This document shows, in pieces, positions 54,416 to 64,000 of a stretch of DNA of 64,000 nucleotides. The translations under genes and the position numbers were made by a program. The stretch is from Deinococcus alpinitundrae (lineage in GTDB: Bacteria; Deinococcota; Deinococci; Deinococcales; Deinococcaceae): positions 62,001 through 126,000 of the forward strand of contig NZ_WXZL01000003.1 of the NCBI RefSeq assembly GCF_009982895.1. Direction: 5' to 3'. The notes beneath the pieces are model-generated. The model was not told where the DNA came from, made no database searches, and worked only from the letters and a program-made list of their open reading frames with translations. Numbering within the stretch: the stretch's first letter is position 1; every line of letters starts with the position of its first letter.

Positions 54416-54540
54416 CGTAAAGAACTCCTGAGTTTCGGGATGTTCCAGCAGGCCACGGATTTTCAGGAGCCGCTCCAGGTGGGGGAGCATGTTGAGGCAG
54501 CCGCCCTATTTTTTCAGTTCCACAAAGGCCGGGTGATCGT
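54412..54540 (-). pseudogene. C-terminal gene fragment, unidentified
   Basis: On the minus strand the frame YDHPAFVELKK, a TAG stop, then MLPHLERLLKIRGLLEHPET ending QEFFTH and TGA has coding-like composition, but no start or upstream body. It abuts the globin terminator and looks like the end of a lost gene. Confidence 0.35.
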
Positions 54541-54827
54541 AGTGCGTGCTATGACCGCTAGTAGGAAAATCAAACGTCAAAACGATAAAACACTGTATCA
54601 GCGCTAGACTTTTTTTTTGCGTTGTCTCCTTGAGTTGTCTCTGCGTTCAAGAAGACGGCCAAACACGAGATGCTCGACCGTGTGGTTGCAGCGCCAGAAG
54701 TCGCCGAAGTTCGCGGTCAAGTGGAGGAAGCAAACTCCGCCCCGCTCAGCGAGATCGCCCGGCAGCGCCACCGATCAACCCAAAATCCGCCGCTTGACCC
54801 ACCCACACTCGCTCGGGATTGAGCGCA
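54541..54827. other. Intergenic stretch, nothing firmly identifiable
   Basis: Contains a T9 tract at 54610-54618 and a 58-codon plus-strand open stretch from about 54650 (AKHEMLDRVVAAPEVAEVRG) without a clear start. Possibly another gene fragment. Confidence 0.4.
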
Positions 54828-56501
54828 TCAACGGGCGACATCAGGCCAGTCACTTGCTGCTTTGGGGAGGATGAAGCCGAAGGTCGCGCCTTGATCTATC
54901 TGACCATCGGCAGTCATCGCGCCGCCGTGCCGGGCTATAATTCGCCGGGCATTGGCGAGACTGACCCCAGCCCCCTCGAAGTCCTCCTGACGGTGGAGGC
55001 GCTGGAAGACAGTGAACAGCTTGTCTCTGTAGCGCGGATCGAAACCCACCCCGTTGTCACGCACGAAGACGGCCCAGGTCTGCTCACGGTCCTCAGCCCA
55101 GACCTCGATCACTGCCTCTTCACGTGGCCGGGTATACTTCACGGCGTTGTTCAGCAGGGTCCCCACCACCCGGCGCAGCAAAGCGGCGTCGCCCATGACC
55201 ACCGGTAACTTGGCGATCTGCCAAGTGATCTGGCGCGAGGGTTCGGCAACCCCGATCTCCTGACGGGCTGCGTTGAGCAGACGGTTCAGATCGACCCGCT
55301 CGGCCTCAAGCGGCTGGCGCGAGGTGCGCGCGAGATCAAGCATGCCGTCAATCAGTTGGTTGAGGTTGATGGCAGCCGTTTGCACCACGTTGAAGTACCG
55401 CTGGGTCCCCGCATCCAGCGTCTCGGGCAGAGAACGCCGCAGCAGTGCGCCGAAGCTGACGATGTGGCGCACCGGGGTACGCAGATCGTGTGAGACTGAG
55501 TAGGCGAAGGCTTCGAGTTCCTCGTTTGCTGCCTGAAGCATGTCGCGCTGAGCGATCAGTTGCCGGGCTTGCTCGGCGCGCTCCAGAGCCAGGCCCAGGC
55601 CGTGACCGACGGACTCGATGATGGCCCGCTCCTCTGACGACCAGTTGGACCGATCAACCCCCGTGGCGAACAGGGCATACGGTTGGCCCTGGCGGAAGTA
55701 GGGCGTGATGCTCAGGGCACTGGCGTATCCCACCGACTGCCGCCGGGCCTGATCGTGCTCAGCGAAGGCTGTTCGGCATTGCTCCAGGGCCTGCATGATC
55801 AAGGGAGATTCCAGTGGTAGGCCGGGTCGCCGAAGCGCCTGAACTGCCGGTGGCGTGTTGCTAGAGAACATCAGCGGATACGCTTTGTCCCCCTGCAGGA
55901 GGTAGAACCCGCTCATGGCTCCGCTGATCACTTCCCGCAGCACATCCGATGCGGCCTTGGCCAGCACCTCGAAGTCGGTGCTGCTCGCGACGTTCGTGGT
56001 AAAGCGCACGAAGGCGAACAGGGCCTGCTCGTTGTGGGTGGCCTGAAGGCCGAGCATCTCGGCTTGAGTTCGCAGACGGGCTTCACTTTCCTGGAGCAGG
56101 AATTCTGCTGTTTTGCGGGCAGTGATGTCGCGCGAGATCGCCAGCAACTTGGTGATGGTGCCGCCCGGGTCGCGGATCGGCGAGATCCGGACCTCCCACC
56201 ACTTGGGCGTTCCAGCAAACGTCTGGGCCGGACCCTCGAAGATCGAGGCTTCCCCTGCTCTGGCCGCTTCAAGGGCGCGTTCGACCTGAAGGCGAGCCTC
56301 ACCTTTCCAGAAGGTTGGCCAGTGTTGATGCTGACAGAGGCTGAAGTCGTCAATCTCCATGGTCACCATCCCGCCGACATTCATCGAGATCAGGTGGGCA
56401 TCGAGATCGAGTACTTTGATGCAGTCCGTGCTGACGTCAATGATGTTCTGGAGCTGACTCAACCCCAACTGGTCGTCCTGATCAGGGTGTGGGGCCGTCA
56501 T
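54828..56501 (-). CDS. Sensor histidine kinase with PAS and GAF domains
   Basis: 557 residues. PAS (about 20-140, LQNIIDVSTDCIKVLDLD and KLLAISRDITARK), then GAF (about 165-325), then a HisKA dimerisation domain with the phosphorylated His in YSVSHDLRTPVRH, and an ATPase domain with N-box LLNNAVKY and G-box DNGVGFD. The last glycine box (EGAGVSLANARRII) is weaker than usual. No transmembrane helix, so a cytoplasmic sensor, similar to bacteriophytochrome-like kinases but without a visible PHY or chromophore Cys domain. No response-regulator gene is adjacent. ATG 56501 chosen over 56591, which precedes no conserved sequence. Confidence 0.88.
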   Translation of the reverse strand: MTAPHPDQDDQLGLSQLQNIIDVSTDCIKVLDLDAHLISMNVGGMVTMEIDDFSLCQHQHWPTFWKGEARLQVERALEAARAGEASIFEGPAQTFAGTPKWWEVRISPIRDPGGTITKLLAISRDITARKTAEFLLQESEARLRTQAEMLGLQATHNEQALFAFVRFTTNVASSTDFEVLAKAASDVLREVISGAMSGFYLLQGDKAYPLMFSSNTPPAVQALRRPGLPLESPLIMQALEQCRTAFAEHDQARRQSVGYASALSITPYFRQGQPYALFATGVDRSNWSSEERAIIESVGHGLGLALERAEQARQLIAQRDMLQAANEELEAFAYSVSHDLRTPVRHIVSFGALLRRSLPETLDAGTQRYFNVVQTAAINLNQLIDGMLDLARTSRQPLEAERVDLNRLLNAARQEIGVAEPSRQITWQIAKLPVVMGDAALLRRVVGTLLNNAVKYTRPREEAVIEVWAEDREQTWAVFVRDNGVGFDPRYRDKLFTVFQRLHRQEDFEGAGVSLANARRIIARHGGAMTADGQIDQGATFGFILPKAASDWPDVAR

Positions 56502-57181
56502 AAGGCACAAAAGGCCGCAGCGTTCAGCAAGCCTGTAAGAACGGGCGACCATAGACACCGGCCAGTGTGCAGAGCAGCAACCATGCTCCAAGATAAGTCA
56601 GTCAGTCTGAGCCTGTGTTGAAGAAACGCTGGTTGTAACGGGCCGTTAATGAATGCGGCGCAGTGCTTGACGTTCTCCTTCAAGCTCGTTGGGATACGCA
56701 AGCCGCACAGGGCTCTGGCAAGTTGTCCCAAAAGGGTGATTCAGGGCCGATCGATCAGAAAGCGCCAATCTGGTCCTATAGGGCACAACCCGGACAAGTT
56801 CGGGCGCTGGAGCTACAACTCCGCCTACCACCTCGGCGAACTCAGTCACGCGGTGCTGGGTGAGGCCTTCAACCCTGGAAGGCCCAAAAGAGCCTACGGT
56901 CACTGGCGGGGCGTGCTGTTTGCCCAGACGAGTCCGCGTCTTGCGGCCACCGGTCTGGGTGCACTTGCTGCCCTGGCGCAGCGGGTCACGTGCTCCCTCA
57001 AGGCTGATGGGCAGCGTGACGGTCGTAGAGTACGGCCTGATCGCGCTGGGAGCGGCAACGCACACGAGCGAGCTGCTCAAGGTCTAGGGAAAATGGAAGG
57101 TGAACGCGCCGCCGGCGTCAGTTGGCATCTTCACATCACCGATCGCAGAACCTTAATAAGGTTATCCACTCATGTCACCAC
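56502..57181. other. Intergenic region without a convincing gene
   Basis: Short plus-strand stretches look coding-like in different frames (FGRWSYNSAYHLGELSHAVL near 56800; SVTVVEYGLIALGAATHTSE near 57020), suggesting a frameshifted relic of an unidentified gene. No complete frame with a ribosome site was found. Confidence 0.4.
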
Positions 57182-58567
57182 TCAGGCCAGCGGGTCGAGG
57201 CCCACCCGCTGCCGGTACGCTGTGATGGGCCAGGCCCGCCCCCCACCCTGGCGTACCCACTCTATGTCGCTTGCCGCTGTGCGCTGAAAACGGAACGGCT
57301 CACCGACCGCACCGAAGCCGGCCTCAGGTTCGGGCATTAGTGTATCGGCGTCGACCACGCTCAATTCCGTGGCACTCATGGCAGGGTCGCCCTGCGGCGT
57401 CAGCGACACCAGGCGGCCTCCCAGATTGACCACGTCGAACGCGCCCCAGTTGGTGGCAAAACGGCCGGTGAAGGTGTCCAGATCAAAGCCCGGCGCGTCG
57501 GCGGTCTTCTGCTGCGGCGCGTTCACCGCCAGATCAATCAGCTTGATGAGGTTCGTCGCCCATTCGGTCGCAGGGCCACCCAGGCAATTCGTGAGAACCG
57601 ATACGGCCAGACCCGATTCCGGGTCGAGCCATGACTGTGTGGTGTGTCCGGGAAAGCCGCCCGAATGGCCCACGACTGTGCGGCCCCCGATCTCCTCGAC
57701 GAAGAAGCCCAGCCCGTACCAGCGCGTCACAGGTCGCCGGATCTCGGATTCCCTGCGCTGCATCAGGCGTTTGGACGCGTCGGTGAGCAGCCCGTCGCGT
57801 CCCAGTGCGTGCGCGGCCAGGTAGGCCGTGACATCCGCCGCCGTGCCGTAAAAACCTGTGGCCGCCGCCATTGCCCGCGTGTCCGAGGACGGGAGCACCC
57901 AACGGGTATCGTTACCTGCCAACCGCCCGCTGTGCCCGGCTGCGAGCTCGGGCTCACGCTCTGGCGGCAATTCTGGTCCCAGGTTGGTCAGCGCGAGCGG
58001 CCCAGTGATGTGGGCCGCGATGTAGTCCTCATACGTCTGGCCGCTGGCTGCCTCGATGATCAGGCCCAGCAGCGAATAGCCCATGTTCGAGTACTTGAAG
58101 AACTGATTCGGCAAGAACACGGCCTCTGTCCGGCACAGGGAGATCAAGGTGTCACGGTCGGGGAAATCGTGGAGCTGCTGCCAGTAGTCGCTGTCGGCTC
58201 CATCGCGGTTGATGCCGGACTGGTGGCCCAGCAGTGCCCGCACAGTCAATCCCGCTGCGGGTGATCCGGCCAGTTCGGGTAGCCAGTGGCCTGCCAGGTC
58301 GTCCAGACGCAGCGTTCCGGCCTCGGCCAGTTGGAAGATGGCTGTTGCGGTGAAGGTCTTGGAATGGGAAGCGATCCGGAAGAGGTGCTGCGGGGTGAGC
58401 TGTTGCCCGGTGGCCTCGCTGACCACGCCCAGTGCAAACGACGCTGCCAGCTCGCCGCCTACCCGCACCGCCACCTGCACGCCCGGTACGCGCGCCAGAT
58501 CCCGCTGGTATTCCAGCCACGACTGGAGGTAGGGGGCCAGGTTGCGGACGGTGTCGAGAAGAGGCAT
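57182..58567 (-). CDS. Serine beta-lactamase-fold hydrolase (class C-like)
   Basis: 461 residues of the beta-lactamase/D-aminopeptidase family: active-site SHSK (Ser67, Lys70), YSN (159-161) and HSGGFPG as third motif, followed by a C-terminal lipocalin-like extension. No signal peptide is evident, so it is probably cytoplasmic and acts on peptides, esters or D-amino-acid compounds, not as a classical lactamase. ATG 58567 chosen; a 9-codon extension upstream is possible. Confidence 0.85.
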   Translation of the reverse strand: MPLLDTVRNLAPYLQSWLEYQRDLARVPGVQVAVRVGGELAASFALGVVSEATGQQLTPQHLFRIASHSKTFTATAIFQLAEAGTLRLDDLAGHWLPELAGSPAAGLTVRALLGHQSGINRDGADSDYWQQLHDFPDRDTLISLCRTEAVFLPNQFFKYSNMGYSLLGLIIEAASGQTYEDYIAAHITGPLALTNLGPELPPEREPELAAGHSGRLAGNDTRWVLPSSDTRAMAAATGFYGTAADVTAYLAAHALGRDGLLTDASKRLMQRRESEIRRPVTRWYGLGFFVEEIGGRTVVGHSGGFPGHTTQSWLDPESGLAVSVLTNCLGGPATEWATNLIKLIDLAVNAPQQKTADAPGFDLDTFTGRFATNWGAFDVVNLGGRLVSLTPQGDPAMSATELSVVDADTLMPEPEAGFGAVGEPFRFQRTAASDIEWVRQGGGRAWPITAYRQRVGLDPLA

Positions 58568-58884
58568 GAGCTGAGAGTAGCGCTTGAGGCCCAAACCAGG
58601 TGCCCGAGCGCATGGTGTGCGCTAACCTTACTCAGGAAGCCTTGAGAAAAACAGCGGCAGACCAGCGCACCAAGACATTGAAGAAGATTGTCTGGACCAT
58701 GCCCTTGTGCCCTGAGCGCCTTCGTGGAAGCGAAGGGACTTGGCGTGTGATCCTGCCTGAAGGTTCACTACACGACCGGTCTCGTGACGGTCTGTCCAGC
58801 CAAGTCACAAACCTGGATCATCTTCAAATGCAAATCAGGACTGGTCGGACTTGATCTCAGAGGCTGGGCGGTAGGCTATGGGCC
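58568..58884. other. Divergent intergenic region
   Basis: About 317 bp between the beta-lactamase-fold gene (minus) and the asparaginase gene (plus). No gene or clear repeat seen; it must hold both promoters. Confidence 0.4.
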
Positions 58885-59877
58885 ATGACGAATACCGCTG
58901 TCGGCCAGGTCATCTACACGCGGGGCGAGCACCCCGAAAGCCAACATGATGTGCACGTTGCCGTGGTGGACGCCCAGGGCCGCCTCCTGGCCCACTGCGG
59001 AGACGCCGAACTGCTGACGTTTCCGCGCAGTAGCAGCAAGCCGGTGCAGGCCCTGCCGCTCGCTCTGGCGGCTCCCGAACTGCCACTGGACGAACTGGCT
59101 ATCGCCTGCGCCAGCCACGCCGGAACACCCCAGCACCTGGCGGTGGTGGAGCGTTTGCTGGCCCGCTCTGGGAGCAGCGTGGCCGACCTGCGCTGCGGCA
59201 CGCACCCGCCGTTTGATGCGGATGTGGCTGCCGACCTCATCCGGCGCGGCCAACGGCCCACGCCGCTGCACCACAACTGTTCCGGCAAACACGCCGGGAT
59301 GCTGCTGGCCTGCACCCTCTTGGGCTGGACGCGTGAAGGCTATACCGAGTCAGACCACCCTTTGCAACGCCGCATCCGGGAGCTGCACGCCGAGTTGGCT
59401 GGCCTTTCGCTGGACGAGGTGCGTGTTGGCACTGATGGGTGTAGCGTTCCAGCTTTCGCGCTGCCCCTCAGCAGCGCAGCGCGGCTCTTCGCCCGGTTAG
59501 CGGCTCCCGGCGGTGAGTCCGCAGCGGGACTGGAGCGCATCTTCCAGGCGATGCGGGCACACCCCTTCTTGATCGCCGGTCCTGGGCGGCTCGACACCAC
59601 CCTGATGCCGCTGGTGCCGGGTCTGGCCGCCAAGATGGGAGCCGAAGCGTTCTACGGGCTGGCCTTGCGTCAGACACCACGTGGGCCGTTGGGCGTCGCC
59701 TTCAAGGTGATCGACGGCGGTGAACGGGCCAGGGCTCCTCTTGCCCTGGCGCTTCTGGACGCGCTGGGATTGCCGCTGACCGAAGAGCTGAGTGCCCTGG
59801 CTCCCAGCCAGCAGTTCAACTGGGCGGGCCGGGAAGTCGGCCAGGTGCAGGTGCGCCTCCCGCTCATCTGGGCCTGA
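58885..59877 (+). CDS. L-asparaginase of the Rhizobium etli (AnsA, thermolabile) type
   Basis: 330 residues. The family's Ser-Lys active-site pair lies in FPRSSSKPVQALPLAL (Ser49, Lys52). HHNCSGKHAGML and VGTDGCSVPAFALPL carry the conserved cysteines and Lys that bind zinc in the R. etli enzyme. It would hydrolyse asparagine to aspartate and ammonia in the cytoplasm. Unrelated in fold to E. coli asparaginases. Confidence 0.88.
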   Translation: MTNTAVGQVIYTRGEHPESQHDVHVAVVDAQGRLLAHCGDAELLTFPRSSSKPVQALPLALAAPELPLDELAIACASHAGTPQHLAVVERLLARSGSSVADLRCGTHPPFDADVAADLIRRGQRPTPLHHNCSGKHAGMLLACTLLGWTREGYTESDHPLQRRIRELHAELAGLSLDEVRVGTDGCSVPAFALPLSSAARLFARLAAPGGESAAGLERIFQAMRAHPFLIAGPGRLDTTLMPLVPGLAAKMGAEAFYGLALRQTPRGPLGVAFKVIDGGERARAPLALALLDALGLPLTEELSALAPSQQFNWAGREVGQVQVRLPLIWA

Positions 59878-60235
59878 GCCGACGCGGCAACCTGGAGGTG
59901 ATACCCAGCAGCGGGTTCTGTCAAGTGAAGTGCCTGGCGATTCTTGCCACTGTAGTCCTGTACGTTCACAGCGAATCCCAAGCAATTGAGATTGCTCAAG
60001 ACCTGACAAAGTGGATATGAGGGCAGATAAGCCTCGGTCAACATCAAGTTCGAGAAAGCTCATGCTTCGTGTTCCACACAGAACCTAGTTCAGTCGACAG
60101 AACTGGGCCTGAGTCCATGGTGTGCTGGATGCTTAAATTCATTATAGGATGATGAAGACTACAAATGGGAGGAAAGATGCAGCCAGAGGAGCAGATGGTT
60201 TCGACGGGGGGTCATCGTGCCGTTGAGGTGACGCG
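59878..60235. other. Intergenic region before the amine oxidase gene
   Basis: About 358 bp with no gene. An imperfect hairpin (CCTAGTTC...GAACTGGG, about 60084-60107) is the only structure noticed. GAGGTG lies before the GTG start at 60236. Confidence 0.4.
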
Positions 60236-61852
60236 GTGAGCCGCACGCCTCTCTTCCGAGCCGTGCAGCAGATGATGACGCTGGCACGTCAGGCCGAGCA
60301 GCGCCGGGTCAGCACCGCCGAGGCCCTGGAGCGCCGCGAGGAAGCCCAAGCCGCTCAGGTCTCCCGACGGGCCCTCCTGCGGGCGGGCGCGGTCGGCGCC
60401 GCATATCTGGCATTGAATCAGGCGGCTCCCACCTTGGCAGGAGGGGCGGGCGGACGGCGGCCGGATGGCGCACCTGTGGCGATTATCGGCGCAGGTGTGG
60501 CGGGACTGGTTGTGGCCTACCGCCTGCACCGAGCAGGTATCCCGTATCAAATTTATGAAGCGTCAGGACGACCCGGGGGGCGCATGTCCACTCTGCGTGG
60601 GCATTTTCCCAAGCCAGTCGAACTCGGCGGTGAGTTTATTGACAGTGGCCACACCCACATCCGAGCACTGGCCCGTGAGTTGCGGCTACCGCTGATTGAC
60701 CTCCCGCAGAGTGATATTGGGCGAATCGAGCAGTGGTACGACATCGGTGGGCGGCACTACAGCCAACGGCAGGCCATTGACGCTTTCCGTCCCCTGACGC
60801 AGCGTATTGATGCCGATTACGCCAGTTTGGGCGACAGCGTGGATTACCGCACGCCACACAAAGGACTGCAGTTGGACCGCCTGTCGATCCGTGAATACCT
60901 GGAGCAGATCGGCGCGTCGGGCTGGATGCTGACGCTTCTGGACGTGGCCTACAACATTGAATTCGGTCTTGAAACCTCAGAGCAGAGCAGCCTCAATTTC
61001 CTGACCCTGGTGGGCACCGAGCCGAAGCGTTTTGATCTCTTCGGCGAGAGTGATGAGCGTTACGCTGTGGCTGGAGGCAACGACCGCATTCCCCTGGCCC
61101 TGGCGCGGGTGGTGGGAGAGCAGGTGAATTACAACACCCGCTTGGAAGCGGCCCAGCAGCGCAGCGACGGTCAGTACGTGCTGACGGTCAATGCTGGCGG
61201 TACGCGCCGCACGGTGGTGGCCCCGCAGGTGGTCTTGGCGCTGCCGTTTACCATGCTGCGGCAAGTTGACTTGAGCACGCTGCCTCTGCCAGCGGTCAAA
61301 CGCCGGGCCATCGCGGAACTCGGCTATGGGACGAACGCCAAGTTGATCGCCGGGTTCAGGCAGAGAATCTGGCGCGATGAGTTCAAGTCGAGTGGTGAAG
61401 TCTTTACGGATCAATTCTGGCAAAATACCTGGGAGAGCAGTCGGGGAACGCCGGGAGACGGTGGGAACCTGACCAATTTTCTGGGTGGAAAGCGGGGACT
61501 TGAGATCGCCAGCGGCACCCCCGAATCCCAAACGGCCCGCTGGCTGGGGGAGATGAACCGGATCTTTCCCGGCCTGGTGGCTGCGCGATCAGGGGCCGCC
61601 CCGGTTCGAGCGGATTGGCCGAATAATCCGTATGTACGGGCCTCGTACGCCAGTTACCGCGTGGGGCAATGGACGAGTATCGGCGGGGCGGAGGGCGAGG
61701 CAGTGGGCCACTTGCACTTTTGCGGTGAACATACGTCCTCAGAGGCGCAGGGCTATATGGAAGGCGGGGTGGAAAGTGGCGAGCGGGTCGCGAAAGAACT
61801 GCTCTCGTCTCGCCGGGCATTGCGGAGCGTCAGCCGTGTCGCCTGGTCCTAA
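60236..61852 (+). CDS. Tat-exported flavin amine oxidase
   Basis: 538 residues. A twin-arginine signal VSRRALLRAGAVGAAYLAL (RR at 44-45) follows an unusually long 42-residue lead. The FAD dinucleotide fold starts VAIIGAGVAGL (81-91) and continues with ASGRPGGRMSTLRG and ELGGEFIDSG; the C-terminal FAD motif is HLHFCGEHTSSEAQGYMEGG. This is the monoamine oxidase/L-amino-acid oxidase family, producing H2O2 and ammonia. The GTG start is supported by GAGGTG upstream. Confidence 0.9.
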   Translation: MSRTPLFRAVQQMMTLARQAEQRRVSTAEALERREEAQAAQVSRRALLRAGAVGAAYLALNQAAPTLAGGAGGRRPDGAPVAIIGAGVAGLVVAYRLHRAGIPYQIYEASGRPGGRMSTLRGHFPKPVELGGEFIDSGHTHIRALARELRLPLIDLPQSDIGRIEQWYDIGGRHYSQRQAIDAFRPLTQRIDADYASLGDSVDYRTPHKGLQLDRLSIREYLEQIGASGWMLTLLDVAYNIEFGLETSEQSSLNFLTLVGTEPKRFDLFGESDERYAVAGGNDRIPLALARVVGEQVNYNTRLEAAQQRSDGQYVLTVNAGGTRRTVVAPQVVLALPFTMLRQVDLSTLPLPAVKRRAIAELGYGTNAKLIAGFRQRIWRDEFKSSGEVFTDQFWQNTWESSRGTPGDGGNLTNFLGGKRGLEIASGTPESQTARWLGEMNRIFPGLVAARSGAAPVRADWPNNPYVRASYASYRVGQWTSIGGAEGEAVGHLHFCGEHTSSEAQGYMEGGVESGERVAKELLSSRRALRSVSRVAWS

Positions 61853-62025
61853 GCAAGGTGAAATGCCTTCCTGACCCGGGAGACCACCTCCCTGACATGT
61901 TGCAGTTCAGAACTTAAGGCAAAAAAGCGCGTCCTGAACGGTCTTTCTCTGGTTTATCGGTTGTGCCTTGACCGGATCAGGGGAGGCTGGCCTGCCGTGA
62001 CTGACCCGCAACCCTCCCACCACCG
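61853..62025. other. Intergenic region before the IS6 relic
   Basis: About 170 bp of spacer, no features recognised. Confidence 0.3.
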
Positions 62026-62472
62026 TTTTTCGATGACGGTCATCCAGCATGACCGGAAACTCTATCGCCGCTTTGCCCTGAGCTCTCGCGACTTCCAAGA
62101 ATTGCTGCACCTGCACGGCATTGGGGCCAGTATCGGCGTGAACGGATGCCCATGAGGACGCCCCTCCTTCACGAGACCCTCCGCGAAGGGTACATCTACC
62201 ATTCGGACTTCTCTTCACCGAAGAACTGCGCCCCCGAGAACCCCGTCGGAGTGTGTAGCGTTCGCCACTGGTTATGGCAGGCCGTGGACAAGCACGGGTT
62301 CGTGCTCGACATTTCACCGGTATACCGAGGCAACAAAGACCTTCCTGGCTCAGCTGCTGGGGAAATACGATGTCCCAGAGATCATTCATGCCGACCAACT
62401 CAGGCGTTACGGAACCGTGATCCGAGGGCTCTCGAGCCTGGCGGACGTCGACCACCAGCACGTGCCGCTGTG
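62026..62472 (+). pseudogene. IS6-family transposase relic, frameshifted and deleted
   Basis: Pieces of an IS6-type transposase in successive frames: LYRRFALSSRDFQELLHLHG (N-terminus), FTEELRPREPRRS, SVRHWLWQAVDKHGFVLDI (start of the DDE core) and, shifted, TFLAQLLGKYDVPEIIHADQ and DQLRRYGTVIRGL. Frameshifts, an internal deletion and loss of the C-terminal E region make it inactive. No terminal repeats were recognised. Confidence 0.75.
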
Positions 62473-62641
62473 ACTATTTTCCGGATGATTTCTCCTTCCC
62501 TATCAATGGCCAGAGTCCGGGGGCTGAACGGCAGACGTTCTGGAAGTCTCAACCGCACCTGTCGCCTATCTCGATTATTCTGTAAACACTGAAGGCTTGG
62601 GGGGTTGAGTCCCCTGAAGCCGGACCGACCAAAGGAGTGAC

Positions 62642-63607
62642 ATGCCCGCATCTGGAAGCCGCAGCCTGAGTCTGGAGGGCGAGAGTGCCCTGCCGGTTCT
62701 CAAGGCGCTGGCGAACGAGACCCGACTGCTGATTCTCAGCTTGCTGACCCACAACGCCATGAATGTCTCGGAACTCGCCGCAGCGCTCGGTCTCCCACAT
62801 TCCACGGTCAATTTCAACCTCAACCAGCTGGTTCACGTTGGCCTGATCACCGTCGAGTACGAACCGGGCACGCGCGGCTCCCAGAAGCTGTGTTCGCGCC
62901 GGTACGACGAGGTGGAATTCAGGATGCCCGGCGCGGCGGTGGAGGCCCAGGCTGATCAGGTGACGATCACCATGCCGATCGGAAATTACTCGCATGTGGA
63001 GGCCCAGCCGACCTGCGGCCTCGCTTCGGAGACCAATATCATCGGCATGCTGGACGATCCGCGCTCCTTTTACGAGCCCGAACACGTCTACGCCCAGCTG
63101 CTGTGGTTCGGCGGCAGTGGCCACCTCGATTACGTGTTTCCCAACAACCTGCCCTACGGCGCTGCGCCGACCCAGTTTGACCTCAGCATGGAGATCTGCT
63201 CGGAAGCGCCGCAGTACGACCCGGAGTGGCCCTCGGACATCACGCTATGGATCAACGGCACCGAGGTGGGCACCTGGACCAGTCCTGGCGACTTCGGGGG
63301 CACGCGGGCGCGGCTCACGCCTGCGTGGTGGAACGACGACCAGACCTCACACGGCCTGCTCAAGCACTGGAGCGTGCGTGAGGACGGGGCCTTCATTGAC
63401 GGTGAGAAGCTGTCCGGGGTCAGCTTGCCGGAGTTGCAGTTGACCGGCAGCCACCACATCCGGGTGCGGCTGGGCGTCAAGCCCGACGCCCGCAACTGCG
63501 CGGGGCTGAATTTGTTCGGACGGCGCTTCGGCAATTACGAACAGGACCTGGTGATGCGCATCAATTATGCTTTTCCAAACCATGCCCGCACAGTCAAGGT
63601 GCGCTGA
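62642..63607 (+). CDS. ArsR-type regulator with large C-terminal domain
   Basis: 321 residues. Residues 14-85 are an ArsR/HTH winged helix (LPVLKALANETRLLILSLL, MNVSELAAALGLPHSTVNFN). The remaining 220 residues form a beta-rich domain (DITLWINGTEVGTWTSPGDF, SHHIRVRLGVKPDARNC) seen in regulators next to glycoside-hydrolase genes, probably a sugar-sensing part. AAGGAG lies before the ATG. It converges on a GH2 gene, which it may control. Confidence 0.82.
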   Translation: MPASGSRSLSLEGESALPVLKALANETRLLILSLLTHNAMNVSELAAALGLPHSTVNFNLNQLVHVGLITVEYEPGTRGSQKLCSRRYDEVEFRMPGAAVEAQADQVTITMPIGNYSHVEAQPTCGLASETNIIGMLDDPRSFYEPEHVYAQLLWFGGSGHLDYVFPNNLPYGAAPTQFDLSMEICSEAPQYDPEWPSDITLWINGTEVGTWTSPGDFGGTRARLTPAWWNDDQTSHGLLKHWSVREDGAFIDGEKLSGVSLPELQLTGSHHIRVRLGVKPDARNCAGLNLFGRRFGNYEQDLVMRINYAFPNHARTVKVR

Positions 63608-63610
63608 GCC

Positions 63611-63640
63611 GCCGGTCCCCGCGTGACGGTCGGGGACGGC
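63611..63640. terminator. Hairpin between convergent arsR-type and GH2 genes
   Basis: GCCGGTCCCCG (63611-63621) pairs with CGGGGACGGC (63631-63640) with one bulged base. Placed right after the regulator stop and just beyond the GH2 stop, so it can act in both directions. Confidence 0.6.
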
Positions 63641-63644
63641 AGCC

Positions 63645-64000
<356 letters not shown>

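Noticed and set aside
54413..54607. Plus-strand 64-codon frame after globin
   Set aside because: It begins inside the terminator hairpin and ends in basic low-complexity residues.

Overview
The window is high-GC, densely coded bacterial DNA that most resembles Deinococcus. Signs of this are a long Thermus/Deinococcus-type isocitrate dehydrogenase, leaderless-looking promoters, GTG/TTG starts and many AfsR/SARP-like regulators. A small plasmid-style parA plus ribbon-helix-helix partner next to an AT-rich, repeat-filled spacer suggests a secondary replicon (plasmid or megaplasmid) or DNA derived from one. This placement is inferred from gene content; no database search was possible.

Layout. 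1-8 kb (mostly minus strand): a cut-off PAS/GGDEF protein, icd with a divergent winged-helix regulator, then an envelope operon (small membrane protein, bifunctional penicillin-binding protein, secreted vWA protein, multi-pass membrane protein). 8.3-21 kb (plus): a glycoside-uptake and catabolism cluster with an Opp/Dpp-type ABC transporter (one permease fused to an ATPase), a GH3 glycosidase, a LacI regulator, a solute-binding protein, a GH4 hydrolase, a NagB-like deaminase and a BadF-type sugar kinase. Two matching LacI-type operators tie it together. A MOSC protein follows. 21.8-23.2 kb: decayed cobT and cobS. 23.3-24.6 kb: partition locus and AT-rich spacer. 24.6-27 kb: a thiol-redox cluster (TlpA-like, thioredoxin, CcdA).

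27-38.8 kb: an accessory stress/regulation island. It holds a hairpin-rich non-coding stretch, a hexameric tyrosine-coordinated heme protein, three alpha/beta hydrolases (one split by an IS4-family element with a 9-bp target duplication), an AhpD-like protein, two paralogous SARP-type regulators (one fused to a LysR effector domain), a luciferase-domain protein and an FMN reductase. Tandem 11-bp boxes recur between these genes. 38.8-39.4 kb: relics of a Dps-like gene and an ABC ATPase.

39.4-54.4 kb: a secreted phosphoesterase, then an operon for a predicted outer-membrane beta-barrel protein, a 1820-residue PKD-repeat protein and an Fn3-repeat protein. Next come a third SARP-ATPase regulator and a globin gene behind a short leader ORF. 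The globin promoter has tandem 11-bp boxes. The same promoter design, followed by a decayed globin copy, lies just upstream of the surface-protein operon. This is the most unusual arrangement in the window. 54.8-64 kb: a PAS/GAF histidine kinase, a serine beta-lactamase-fold hydrolase, an asparaginase, a Tat-exported amine oxidase, an IS6-family relic, an ArsR-type regulator and the end of a GH2 glycosidase.
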